A DNA stretch of 64,000 bases from NCBI GenBank assembly GCA_000230935.2, contig AGIQ01000004.1, positions 124,001 through 188,000 of the forward strand, written 5' to 3'. Source of the stretch: Mycolicibacterium rhodesiae JS60 (GTDB lineage Bacteria > Actinomycetota > Actinomycetes > Mycobacteriales > Mycobacteriaceae). Positions 32,490 to 40,861 of this stretch are shown one piece after another. The translations under genes and the position numbers were made by a program. Each line of letters opens with the position of its first letter. The first letter of the stretch is position 1. The notes below the pieces were generated by a model, which was not told the origin of the DNA, made no database searches, and saw nothing but the letters and a program-made list of their open reading frames with translations.

Positions 32490-33179
32490 CTATCCGGCGT
32501 CGGGGGCGAACGGCGCACCGTCGAGCCGGTCGACAGTGGTGAACGATTCGACGGGCTGGCGAGCGAGCCGGCGGGGTCGGCGAACAGGGTGGCCCAGCGC
32601 GATCACCGACGCCAGCGCCAGCGGACCCTGCGCACCCAGCAATTGCTTCACTTCCTCCTCGGCCCGGATGAGCATGGTCGTCAGCACGCCGCCGAGCCCT
32701 TCGGCCCGGGCTGCCAGCAGGATGCTCCAGGCGAACGGATAGATGGACGCACCGCCAGCCAGCGAGTAGCGGTCGAGGTCGCGATCGACGGCGGCCAGCT
32801 GGGACAGGTCGGCGAACAGCGCCAGCAGCACCGGGACCTCGTCGAGCTGTGCGGCCATCCCGCCGACACTGTCGCCGGCCGGCCCGGTCCCGGCGGCCAG
32901 CGCGGCCGCCTCAGCGTCGCGGTCGTTGACCGGCGACCAGGGCCGCAGTCCGGCGGCCGTCAGCGTCAGGTAGTCCGCCCAGGGCTTCAGATAGAGGTCG
33001 CGAAGGCGGGTCCGCACCGCCGGGTCCTTGACCACGACCACCCGCCAGGCCTGCGCATTCGCACCGCTCGGAGCGAAGCGCGCGGTGTCCAGAATCCGGG
33101 CCAGGGCGGCGTCGTCGACAGGTTCATCGGTGAAATCGCGCACCGAACCCGTGCTGCGCAGCGTGTCGATCAGATCCAT
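32490..33179 (-). CDS. Nitroreductase family protein
   Basis: A 229-residue FMN-dependent nitroreductase-fold protein. Seen: N-terminal STGSVRDFTDEPVDDAALARILDTARFAPSGANAQAWRVVVVKD, which holds the FMN-binding Arg and the PSGxNxQxW motif, and later GGVLTTMLIRAEEEVKQLLG with VIALGHPVRRPRRL near the end. It would reduce quinones, nitro or ene compounds with NAD(P)H; the real substrate is unknown. ATG 33179 (MDLIDTLRSTGSV) has GGAAG upstream and suits the family; ATG 33194 is an alternative. Divergent from yajC. Confidence 0.9.
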   Translation of the reverse strand: MDLIDTLRSTGSVRDFTDEPVDDAALARILDTARFAPSGANAQAWRVVVVKDPAVRTRLRDLYLKPWADYLTLTAAGLRPWSPVNDRDAEAAALAAGTGPAGDSVGGMAAQLDEVPVLLALFADLSQLAAVDRDLDRYSLAGGASIYPFAWSILLAARAEGLGGVLTTMLIRAEEEVKQLLGAQGPLALASVIALGHPVRRPRRLARQPVESFTTVDRLDGAPFAPDAG

Positions 33180-33310
33180 CCGACCATCTTCCATTGACGG
33201 TGCCGGTCGGAGCCGAGGCGGGACAATGGCAGACTGGGCAGCTATGAAGCGCGTGACCTGACGGTCGCGGAACGCTGACCCAGCACCCGATACGAAAGAA
33301 TCGTGCCGCC

Positions 33311-33646
33311 ATGGACCTGCTCGTCTTTCTGCCCCTGATCATCATCATGGGCGCATTCATGTATTTCGCCTCCCGTCGTCAGCGCAAGGCCATGCAGGCC
33401 ACCATCGACCTGCACGAGTCGCTGACCGTCGGTGACCGGGTGACCACCACATCCGGTCTGTACGCCACCATCACCGGGATCACCGATGACTCCGTGGACC
33501 TGGAGATCGCGCCCGGCGTGGTGACCACCTGGATGAAGCTCGCGATCCGCGAGCGGGTCGAGGACGAGGCGCCCGAGGCCGACGATGTGCCGTCGGCGGC
33601 CACCGAGATCACCGACACCGACGCGGATCGCCTCACCAAGGACTGA
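33311..33646 (+). CDS. yajC: Preprotein translocase subunit YajC
   Basis: A 111-residue accessory Sec subunit. One N-terminal membrane helix (LLVFLPLIIIMGAFMYFASRRQRK) is followed by a small SH3-like domain (LTVGDRVTTTSGLYATITGITDDSVDLEIAPGVVTTWMKLAI) and an acidic tail. Together with SecD and SecF it forms the complex that uses proton motive force to complete export. Order yajC-secD-secF is the usual one; a 106-bp gap precedes secD. Confidence 0.95.
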   Translation: MDLLVFLPLIIIMGAFMYFASRRQRKAMQATIDLHESLTVGDRVTTTSGLYATITGITDDSVDLEIAPGVVTTWMKLAIRERVEDEAPEADDVPSAATEITDTDADRLTKD

Positions 33647-33752
33647 TCGCCAGGCACACCACGTACCCTCTAGCGGGAGCTCAGAGGACCCGCTGGGCGC
33701 ACACGACACAACGCCCCAGCGGGACGCGCACAAACCTAGGAGAGACAACAAC

Positions 33753-35549
33753 GTGGCATCGTCTTCGGCGCCGGTGCATCCCTACCGATGGCTGGCGCTG
33801 TTCCTGGTCCTGCTCATCGGGGTTTACGCGCTCGTCTTCCTCACCGGCGACAAACAGGCCAAGGCCAAGCTGGGTATCGACCTGCAGGGCGGTACCCGGG
33901 TCACGCTCACCGCGCGCACTCCGGACGGATCCAAGCCGACCGCCGACGCACTCAACCAGGCGCAGCAGATCATCAATGACCGCGTGAACGGTCTCGGCGT
34001 GGCCGGCTCGGAGGTCGTGATCGATGGCGAGAACCTCGTCATCACCGTGCCCGGTAACGACAGCAACGAGGCCCGCAATCTCGGGCAGACGGCCCGGTTG
34101 TTCATCCGCCCGGTGATCGGCCAGCCGATCCCGATCGATGCCATCAAACAGCAGATGCAGGCGGCAGGCGTGCCCGGTGCCGGTGGGCCCGGTGGGCCTA
34201 CTCCCGCACCGGCTGCGCCGCCGGCGCCCGGGCCCGATGGCGCACCGGCACCACCGCCGGCGCCCGCCAACCCGGCGGCTCCCGCACCCCAGCCACGCCC
34301 GTACCCGGCCGAACCGGCGCCCTCACCGTCGCCGAGCCCCGCTCCGGCCCCCGGACAGCCGGCACCGCCGACCGCAGCCCCGGCACCCGGCGCACCCGCG
34401 CCCCCGCCCGGGCCGCCGGACCCCCGTAAGGACCTCGCCGCGCGCATCAAGTTCGAGAAGGAACTGCGCCAGAGCACCAACCAGAATCTGCTGTTGATCG
34501 CCGTGCAGTACATGGCGGGTAAGTGCGACCAGCCCGACATCCTGGCCGGCAACGACGACCCCGACAAGCCGCTGGTCGCCTGCTCGCAGGACCACAAGTA
34601 CATCTACGTGCTGGACAAGTCGATCATCAGCGGTGACCAGATCAAGGACGCGACGTCCGGCCTGGACAACCAGAGCGGCGCCTACGTCGTCGACCTGTCC
34701 TTCAAGGACCAGGCCGCGACCACGTGGGCCGACTTCACCGCCGCCAACATCGGTACCCAGACGGCGTTCACGCTCGACTCACAGGTGGTCAGCGCTCCGC
34801 AGATCCGGGAAGCCATCCCCGGCGGGCGCACTCAGATCAGCGGTGGCAACCCACCGTTCACCGCCGACAGTGCCAAGCAACTGGCCAACGTGCTGAAGTA
34901 CGGTTCGCTACCGTTGTCGTTCGAATCCTCGGAAGCTGAAACAGTCTCGGCGACACTGGGGTTGTCATCGCTGCGGGCGGGTCTGATCGCGGGTGCCATC
35001 GGGTTGGCGCTGGTGCTGTTGTACTCGCTGCTCTACTACCGCGTGCTGGGCTTGCTGACGGCACTGTCGCTGGTGGCCTCGGGTGCCATGGTGTTCGGCA
35101 TCCTGGTGCTACTGGGCAGATACATCAACTACACGCTCGACCTGGCCGGCATCGCCGGTCTGATCATCGGTATCGGCACCACCGCCGACTCGTTCGTGGT
35201 GTTCTTCGAACGCATCAAAGACGAGATCCGAGAAGGGCGTTCGTTCCGCTCGGCGGTGCCGCGCGGTTGGGCGCGTGCCCGCAAGACGATCCTGTCCGGC
35301 AACGCGGTGACGTTCCTTGCCGCCGCGGTGCTCTACGCCATGGCCGTCGGCCAGGTGAAGGGCTTTGCGTTCACCTTGGGTCTGACCACGATCCTGGACG
35401 TCGTCGTGGTGTTCCTGGTGACCTGGCCGCTGGTGTACCTCGCGTCCAAGTCGCCGACGATGGCCAAACCGGCGTTCAACGGGCTCGGTGCGATCCAGCA
35501 GATCGCCCGGGAACGCCGAGCGGCCGAAACAGCGACGGGACGGAGGTAA
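33753..35549 (+). CDS. secD: Protein translocase subunit SecD
   Basis: A 598-residue RND-type Sec subunit. Seen: first helix (YRWLALFLVLLIGVYALVFL), the D1 motif KLGIDLQGGTRVTL, periplasmic P1 domain interrupted by a Pro/Ala/Gly-rich stretch at about residues 142-228, then FTADSAKQLANVLKYGSLPLSFE and five C-terminal helices with AGIAGLIIGIGTTADSFVVFFERIKDEIREGRS. GTG 33753 has AGGAGAG upstream; the earlier open frame is not SecD-like. Three-base gap plus one codon space to secF. The Pro/Ala insert is low complexity and varies in mycobacteria. Confidence 0.97.
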   Translation: MASSSAPVHPYRWLALFLVLLIGVYALVFLTGDKQAKAKLGIDLQGGTRVTLTARTPDGSKPTADALNQAQQIINDRVNGLGVAGSEVVIDGENLVITVPGNDSNEARNLGQTARLFIRPVIGQPIPIDAIKQQMQAAGVPGAGGPGGPTPAPAAPPAPGPDGAPAPPPAPANPAAPAPQPRPYPAEPAPSPSPSPAPAPGQPAPPTAAPAPGAPAPPPGPPDPRKDLAARIKFEKELRQSTNQNLLLIAVQYMAGKCDQPDILAGNDDPDKPLVACSQDHKYIYVLDKSIISGDQIKDATSGLDNQSGAYVVDLSFKDQAATTWADFTAANIGTQTAFTLDSQVVSAPQIREAIPGGRTQISGGNPPFTADSAKQLANVLKYGSLPLSFESSEAETVSATLGLSSLRAGLIAGAIGLALVLLYSLLYYRVLGLLTALSLVASGAMVFGILVLLGRYINYTLDLAGIAGLIIGIGTTADSFVVFFERIKDEIREGRSFRSAVPRGWARARKTILSGNAVTFLAAAVLYAMAVGQVKGFAFTLGLTTILDVVVVFLVTWPLVYLASKSPTMAKPAFNGLGAIQQIARERRAAETATGRR

Positions 35550-35553
35550 GGGC

Positions 35554-36807
35554 ATGGCCAAGGACATCGCGGACGACACCGAGTCCACTGCCGTCGAGGC
35601 GCCCGATCTGGAATCCACTGCCGCTCCCAAGCACGGTTTCTTCATCCGCCTGTACACCGGCACCGGCGCGTTCGAGGTCATCGGCCGGCGCAAGATGTGG
35701 TACGCGATCAGCGGCCTGATCGTCGCAATCTGCATCGCCAGCATCGCCATCAAGGGTTTCACCCTGGGCATCGACTTCCAGGGCGGCACCAAGGTCTCGA
35801 TGCCGGTTGACGGCAAGAACGGCGTCGTCACCACCCAGCAGGTCGAGGACGTCTACAGCAAGACATTGGGCAAGGCGCCCGAATCCGTGGTGCTCGTCGG
35901 CAATGGTGCGTCGGCGACCGTGCAGATCCGCTCGGAAGCCCTGAACAACACCGAGACCGCCGACCTGCGCACCGCACTGTTCGAGGCGTTCGGCCCCAAG
36001 GGGTCGGACGGCCAGGCCAGCAAGGACGTCATCAGCGACTCGGCAGTTTCCGAGACCTGGGGTGGCCAGATCACCAAGAAGGCGCTCTACGCGCTCGCGG
36101 TGTTCCTGGGGCTGGCCGCCATCTACATCACCATCCGCTACGAGCGGTACATGGCGATCTCGGCACTGACGACGCTGGTCTTCGACCTCGTCGTCACCGC
36201 GGGCGTGTATTCGCTGGTCGGCTTCGAGGTGACCCCCGCAACGGTCATCGGCCTGCTCACGATCCTGGGCTTCTCGCTCTACGACACGGTCATCGTGTTC
36301 GACAAGGTCGAGGAGAACACGCACGGTTTCGAGCACACCACCCGAAGAACGTTCGCCGAACATGCCAACCTCGCGGTCAACCAGACCTTCATGCGGTCGA
36401 TCAACACCAGCCTCATCTCGGTGCTGCCGATCATCGCGCTGATGGTGGTCGCGGTCTGGCTGCTCGGCGTCGGCACCCTGATGGACCTGGCGCTGGTGCA
36501 GCTGGTCGGCGTCATCGTCGGAACGTTCTCGTCGATCTTCTTCGCCACCCCGCTGCTGGTGTCGCTGCGGGAACGCACCGACCTGGTGCGCACCCACACC
36601 CGCCGGGTGCTGAGGCGACGCAACCCGTCGGCCACGAAAACAGAAGCCGGCGAGGTCGTCACCGACGGCTCCGTCAGCCTGGCCAAGGCCGCTGCCGCGG
36701 TCCCAGTGGAGGCGGCCATCGGTGGTACCCCGGCGGTCGGCAACAAGCCCGCGCCGGGAGCCCGCCCGAGCCGGCCGACGGGCAAACGCGGCACCCGAGG
36801 GCGATAG
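35554..36807 (+). CDS. secF: Protein translocase subunit SecF
   Basis: A 417-residue partner of SecD. Seen: KGFTLGIDFQGGTKVSMP, the RND core ALAVFLGLAAIYITIRYERYMAISALTTLVFDLVVTAGVYSL, and GLLTILGFSLYDTVIVFDKVEENTHG followed by NQTFMRSINTSLISVLPIIAL. A cytoplasmic basic Ala/Pro-rich tail of about 70 residues ends the protein (PSRPTGKRGTRGR). ATG 35554 (MAKDIADDTEST) is chosen because an AGGTAAGGG site precedes it. Operon continues with the lipoprotein at 36814. Confidence 0.97.
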   Translation: MAKDIADDTESTAVEAPDLESTAAPKHGFFIRLYTGTGAFEVIGRRKMWYAISGLIVAICIASIAIKGFTLGIDFQGGTKVSMPVDGKNGVVTTQQVEDVYSKTLGKAPESVVLVGNGASATVQIRSEALNNTETADLRTALFEAFGPKGSDGQASKDVISDSAVSETWGGQITKKALYALAVFLGLAAIYITIRYERYMAISALTTLVFDLVVTAGVYSLVGFEVTPATVIGLLTILGFSLYDTVIVFDKVEENTHGFEHTTRRTFAEHANLAVNQTFMRSINTSLISVLPIIALMVVAVWLLGVGTLMDLALVQLVGVIVGTFSSIFFATPLLVSLRERTDLVRTHTRRVLRRRNPSATKTEAGEVVTDGSVSLAKAAAAVPVEAAIGGTPAVGNKPAPGARPSRPTGKRGTRGR

Positions 36808-36813
36808 CGCGCC

Positions 36814-38454
36814 ATGGCAGTCGGGCGGCGCGCCGCCGCTGTGGCAGCGGCTGTCGTGGGAGTGATCGCGTCGAGCGTCTCGTGTTCGGGCAGCCCGGCC
36901 GACCAGATCAACTATGCCGTCGACGGCATGTTGACCAGCTACAACACCAACACGGTGACGGGTGCGGCCTCGGCAGGCCCGCAGGCGTTCGCGCGGGTGC
37001 TGGCCGGGTTCACCTTCCACGGGCCTGACGGGCAGGTGCTGGCCGACCACGACTTCGGTTCGGTATCGGTGGTCGGCCGCGACCCGCTGGTGCTGGACTA
37101 CCAGATCTCGGACAAGGCCACCTATTCCGACGGCAAGCCGGTGACGTGCGACGACATGGTGCTTGCGTGGGCGGCACAGTCCGGGCGGTTTCCGGCGTTC
37201 GACGCCGCCAGCCGGGCCGGCTACCTCGATATCGACGGCATCGACTGCCAGCCGGGTCAGAAGAAGGCCCGGGTGAGCTACCTGCCGGGCCGTGCGGTCG
37301 TCGACTATCTCCAGCTGTTCACCGCGACGTCGATGATGCCGTCGCACGTCATTGGTGACGCGCTGGGCCTGGATGTCACCCGTTCCATCCAGAGCGGTGA
37401 TCCCGCCGCGGTTGACCGCATCGCCGCGGCCTGGAACACCATCTGGGACCTCAAGCCCGGTGTCGACCTCAAGCGGTTCCCGTCGTCGGGTCCCTACAAG
37501 ATCGACTCGGTGCTACCGGAAGGGGCGGTGGTACTGACCGCCAACGACCGCTGGTGGGGCGCCAAGCCGATCACCAAGCGGATCACGGTGTGGCCGCGCG
37601 GAGTCGACGTGCAGGACCGCATCAACAACGGCACCTTCCAGGTGGTCGACGTGGCGACCGGATCGTCGGGCACGCTGACCACCCCCGACGGCTACGACCG
37701 CCACGAATTCCCTTCGGGCGGAATCGAACAGCTCATCTTCGCTCCCGTGGGTCCGCTGGCAGCGACACCGGCCCGGCTCGCGGTGGCACTGTGCACCCCG
37801 CGTGATCTGATCGCGCTGAACGCGGAGACGCCGATCTCCAATGTGCGGCTCAACCCGGCCAGTGACGACGCGTTCGGCGCTATCGAGGGTGTCGCGATCG
37901 TCGGCCAGTTCGGCCCGGCCAACCCCGACGCCGCCCGCGATGCCCTCGGTGGCCAGCCGCTGACCGTGCGGATCGGCTACCAGGCACCCAATCCGCGGCT
38001 GGCGGCCACGGTTGGTGCGATCACGAAATCCTGTGCAGCAGCAGGGATTACGGTCGTCGACACGACATCGAACACCACGGGTCCGCAGACGTTGCGCGAC
38101 GGCGCGATCGACGTCCTGTTGGCCAGCACCGGCGGTGCCGCGGGCAGCGGCTCGACCGGGGCGTCGGCACTCGATGCCTACACGCTGTTCTCCGCCAACG
38201 GCAACAACCTGCCCCGCTACGTCAACCCGCAGATCGACGGCATCATCTCCGCGCTGGCGGTCACCGCCGACGCGAAGGAACAGGCCCGCCTGTTGGGCGA
38301 CAGCTCACCGATCCTGTGGGGCGACATGCCGACGTTGCCGCTGTACCGTCAGCAACGCACGGTACTGGCTTCGAAGAAGATGTATGCCGTAGAGGGCAAT
38401 CCGACCAAGTGGGGCGCGGGCTGGAACATGGACCGATGGGTGTACGAGAAGTGA
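36814..38454 (+). CDS. ABC transporter family-5 solute-binding lipoprotein
   Basis: A 546-residue peptide/oligopeptide-type binding protein (SBP_bac_5). Signal and lipobox: VAAAVVGVIASSVSCSG, so it is anchored at the Cys near residue 28. Domain motifs include SDKATYSDGKPVTCDDMVLAW, FPSSGPYKIDSVLPEGAVVLTANDRWWGAKPITKRITVWP, and the C-terminal TLPLYRQQRTVLASKKMY. Orthologue of Rv2585c by position between secF and apt. No permease or ATPase genes are adjacent; an LpqW-like cell-envelope role rather than transport is possible. It overlaps apt by GTGA. Confidence 0.92.
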   Translation: MAVGRRAAAVAAAVVGVIASSVSCSGSPADQINYAVDGMLTSYNTNTVTGAASAGPQAFARVLAGFTFHGPDGQVLADHDFGSVSVVGRDPLVLDYQISDKATYSDGKPVTCDDMVLAWAAQSGRFPAFDAASRAGYLDIDGIDCQPGQKKARVSYLPGRAVVDYLQLFTATSMMPSHVIGDALGLDVTRSIQSGDPAAVDRIAAAWNTIWDLKPGVDLKRFPSSGPYKIDSVLPEGAVVLTANDRWWGAKPITKRITVWPRGVDVQDRINNGTFQVVDVATGSSGTLTTPDGYDRHEFPSGGIEQLIFAPVGPLAATPARLAVALCTPRDLIALNAETPISNVRLNPASDDAFGAIEGVAIVGQFGPANPDAARDALGGQPLTVRIGYQAPNPRLAATVGAITKSCAAAGITVVDTTSNTTGPQTLRDGAIDVLLASTGGAAGSGSTGASALDAYTLFSANGNNLPRYVNPQIDGIISALAVTADAKEQARLLGDSSPILWGDMPTLPLYRQQRTVLASKKMYAVEGNPTKWGAGWNMDRWVYEK

Positions 38455-38978
38455 GTGAGTCCGTCGTCGACGTCCTCAAGGCATTGACCCGCGAGGTACC
38501 CGATTTCCCTGAACCGGGAATCCAGTTCAAGGACCTCACCCCGGTGCTGGCCGATCGCCACGGGCTGGCCGTCGTCACCGGCGCCCTGGCCGAGATCGCG
38601 GCCGGCGCCGACCTGGTGGCCGGTATCGACGCCCGCGGATTCCTGCTGGGCGGCGCGGTGGCTCACCAACTGGGCATCGGAGTGCTGGCCGTTCGCAAGG
38701 GCGGAAAGCTGCCGCCGCCCGTACACAGCCAGAGCTATTCCCTGGAATACGGCACGGCGACACTGGAGATTCCCGCCGACGGGATCGACCTCGCCGGGCG
38801 GCGTGTCGTGATCATCGACGACGTCCTTGCCACCGGCGGGACGCTGGCCGCGGCCGGCGCGTTACTGGCGGCCAGCGGGGCAGAGGTGCCGGTGGCGGCG
38901 GTGGTGCTCGAACTGTCGGGACTGGGTGGCCGGGACAAGGTGACCCCGCTGCAGGTCGCGAGCCTCCAAACCATCTGA
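38451..38978 (+). CDS. apt: Adenine phosphoribosyltransferase
   Basis: A 175-residue purine-salvage enzyme joining adenine and PRPP to AMP. Seen: LTREVPDFPEPGIQFKDLTPVLAD, LVAGIDARGFLLGGAVAHQLG, RKGGKLPPPVHSQSYSLEYGTATLEI, and the PRPP motif VVIIDDVLATGGTLAAAG. GTG 38451 overlaps the stop of the lipoprotein gene (GTGA). Position before relA is the same as in M. tuberculosis (Rv2584c), although here one secreted-protein gene lies between apt and relA. Confidence 0.96.
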   Translation: MSESVVDVLKALTREVPDFPEPGIQFKDLTPVLADRHGLAVVTGALAEIAAGADLVAGIDARGFLLGGAVAHQLGIGVLAVRKGGKLPPPVHSQSYSLEYGTATLEIPADGIDLAGRRVVIIDDVLATGGTLAAAGALLAASGAEVPVAAVVLELSGLGGRDKVTPLQVASLQTI

Positions 38979-38991
38979 TTCCGGTGAACAC

Positions 38992-39014
38992 CCCGGGGCC
39001 GAGATGGCGGCCCG
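38992..39014 (+). terminator. Weak hairpin after apt
   Basis: CCGGGGCC and GGCCCGG with an eight-base loop (one bulge), 14 bp after the apt stop. No U-tract; a weak candidate only. Confidence 0.3.
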
Positions 39015-39127
39015 GCGAACTGCTCGTGGCCGACTGACATTTGTGTTGTGTCGCGCTGGATACCTCCGCAATGCTCGCTGCGACGACGTATTTGGGGTCT
39101 GTCGGGGGCTCGTCAGAGGAGGCGTCC

Positions 39128-40789
39128 GTGCAATCGATTCTTGTTCCGCGACTGGCCGCGGCGGCGTTCGCCATCGGGGTCGGTGTCGCGATCGGCAGCT
39201 GCGCGACGGCGTCAGCCGATACCGGGACAGCGGATTCGTCGTCGGCGTCCAGCAACCCGTCGGCAGGCAAGTCGACGGCAAGTGCCGGCCGCACGGCCAC
39301 GAGGCCGGCCCGCAGCGCGACGCCGACGGCCGAGGCGCCCGCCAAGACCGGCGCTGCCCGCACGGCACGCGTCGCGACCGGGCCCCGCGTCGCGGCCGCA
39401 TCGGTCCCCGCCACCAAGAAGCTGCGCGGGCCTTCTCAGCTCCAGGTCGGCGTGGACATTTTGGCGGCCAACATCGCGGGGCTGCTCGGCTACACCCCGC
39501 AGCCCGCCAACGTCGGCGGCGTCGACCCGGTCCTGCCGCTGCGTACCATCGTGCTGGACGCGATCGCCGCGCTGCGGCGGGCAACGGATTCCAGCCCCGC
39601 CAACGGTCTTCCGGTCCTCAAGCCCCGCGAGGTGTACCAGTTCGTCACCGGCGAGGTCCTGGGCGACTTCTTGCCGTCGGACCCCGACGGCAACAAGCTG
39701 ACCTACCACGTTGCTCAGGGGCCGGCCAACGGCACGCTGACGATCAACCCCAACGGCACCTACTACTACAAGCCGACCACCGAGTTCGCCGAGTCGGGCG
39801 GCATCGACACCTTCATCGTGATCGCCGACGACGGGCAGCAGGGTCAGACGGTGGTCCCGGTCAACGTCAAAGTCCATCCCACCCTCGGGATCTCGGAGAA
39901 CTTCTGGTTCCGCAATTACACGCTGGCGCCGATCAAGTTCACCGGCTACAACGGCGGCACCGAGGACCTCGACGGCGGCCCGGCGGTCGGCACCGTGATC
40001 AACCCCGGCGGGGAGGCCGGCTGGAGCGTCACCTGGTACATGTTCAGCGTCGGTTCGGTCACACCACAGTTCAGCACGGTGGGATTCGGTGCCACGCCGT
40101 CCAGCGCCGGGTACCTCCCCGACGGCTACGCCAGCACCTTCTTCCAAATCACCTACAAGACCAAGCCGCGGGAAACACAGTGCTACGCCAGCGGCGGGGG
40201 CGAATGCTATGTCCCGAATGACCGAATGGCCATCGCGCAGGACAAGGACAGCCCCACGATCACCCTCGGCGCCGCCGACTCTGCCAAGATCGCGGCCGTC
40301 CTGCCCAAGGTCTGCTACGACGGGTCGATCGCGAACTGCAGCTTCAACGCCAAGAGTGAGACAACGGGATTCAGCCCGGTGCGGACGGTCGGCACCCCGG
40401 TGTCGAACACCACCTCGACGCCGACGACCTACAGCATCGCCATCGCGGATCAGGTTTCGCAGTCCGACACCGTGGGCCTGTCCCTCAAGCTGTCCGGCGG
40501 TGGCTTGGCGAAGCTGGCGTCGATCATCAACATCGAGATCACCGCCAACTACTCACACACCTGGGTCTCCACCCACACCTTCACCCAGACGATGAACGTT
40601 CCGGTCGGCGCCGGGAGAACCGCGTGGATCGAAGGCTCGGTGCCGGTGTGGAACGTGACGGGCGACTTCACCATCAAGCTCGGCAAGTCGACCTACCAGC
40701 TCAACGGTGCCACGTTCTCCACACCCAACCCGAACGAACCCGGTAGCTACGTCATCAGGGACAAGCCGATCACGTCGACCGCCGACTAG
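39128..40789 (+). CDS. Secreted Ig/cadherin-like protein with possible aerolysin (ETX/MTX2)-like C-terminal domain
   Basis: A 553-residue exported protein lying between apt and relA. Signal peptide QSILVPRLAAAAFAIGVGVAIGSCATASAD; then a long Ala/Ser/Thr/Pro linker (to about residue 110); a cadherin/VCBS-like Ig domain (VLGDFLPSDPDGNKLTYHV, GTLTINPNGTYYYKPT, DTFIVIADDG) at about residues 175-245; then an unassigned beta-rich region of about 300 residues. The last 130 residues alternate Ser/Thr with hydrophobics (SQSDTVGLSLKLSGGGL; NYSHTWVSTHTFTQTMNVPVGAG; GDFTIKLGKSTYQLNGATF), like ETX/MTX2 pore-forming proteins. The toxin-like call is inference. GTG 39128 has GAGGAGG at good spacing. Four Cys cluster in two pairs. 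Confidence 0.75.
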   Translation: MQSILVPRLAAAAFAIGVGVAIGSCATASADTGTADSSSASSNPSAGKSTASAGRTATRPARSATPTAEAPAKTGAARTARVATGPRVAAASVPATKKLRGPSQLQVGVDILAANIAGLLGYTPQPANVGGVDPVLPLRTIVLDAIAALRRATDSSPANGLPVLKPREVYQFVTGEVLGDFLPSDPDGNKLTYHVAQGPANGTLTINPNGTYYYKPTTEFAESGGIDTFIVIADDGQQGQTVVPVNVKVHPTLGISENFWFRNYTLAPIKFTGYNGGTEDLDGGPAVGTVINPGGEAGWSVTWYMFSVGSVTPQFSTVGFGATPSSAGYLPDGYASTFFQITYKTKPRETQCYASGGGECYVPNDRMAIAQDKDSPTITLGAADSAKIAAVLPKVCYDGSIANCSFNAKSETTGFSPVRTVGTPVSNTTSTPTTYSIAIADQVSQSDTVGLSLKLSGGGLAKLASIINIEITANYSHTWVSTHTFTQTMNVPVGAGRTAWIEGSVPVWNVTGDFTIKLGKSTYQLNGATFSTPNPNEPGSYVIRDKPITSTAD

Positions 40790-40790
40790 C

Positions 40791-40813
40791 CCGGCCCTGC
40801 CACCGGGCCGCTC
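40791..40813 (+). terminator. Weak hairpin after the secreted Ig-like protein gene
   Basis: CGGCCC and GGGCCG arms just after the TAG at 40787-40789. Short stem, no U-tract; it may separate this gene from relA. Confidence 0.35.
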
Positions 40814-40861
40814 CAGGAGCGATATCCTCGAAGTCGGTCCGACTGGCGAGGAGGTGACGGC

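Noticed and set aside
34138..34440. Low-complexity C/G-rich repeats
   Set aside because: They encode the Pro/Ala segment of SecD in frame; not a tandem repeat locus or mobile DNA.
35476..37347. 623-codon open frame on the minus strand
   Set aside because: Antisense to secF and the lipoprotein gene; no start signal or domain.
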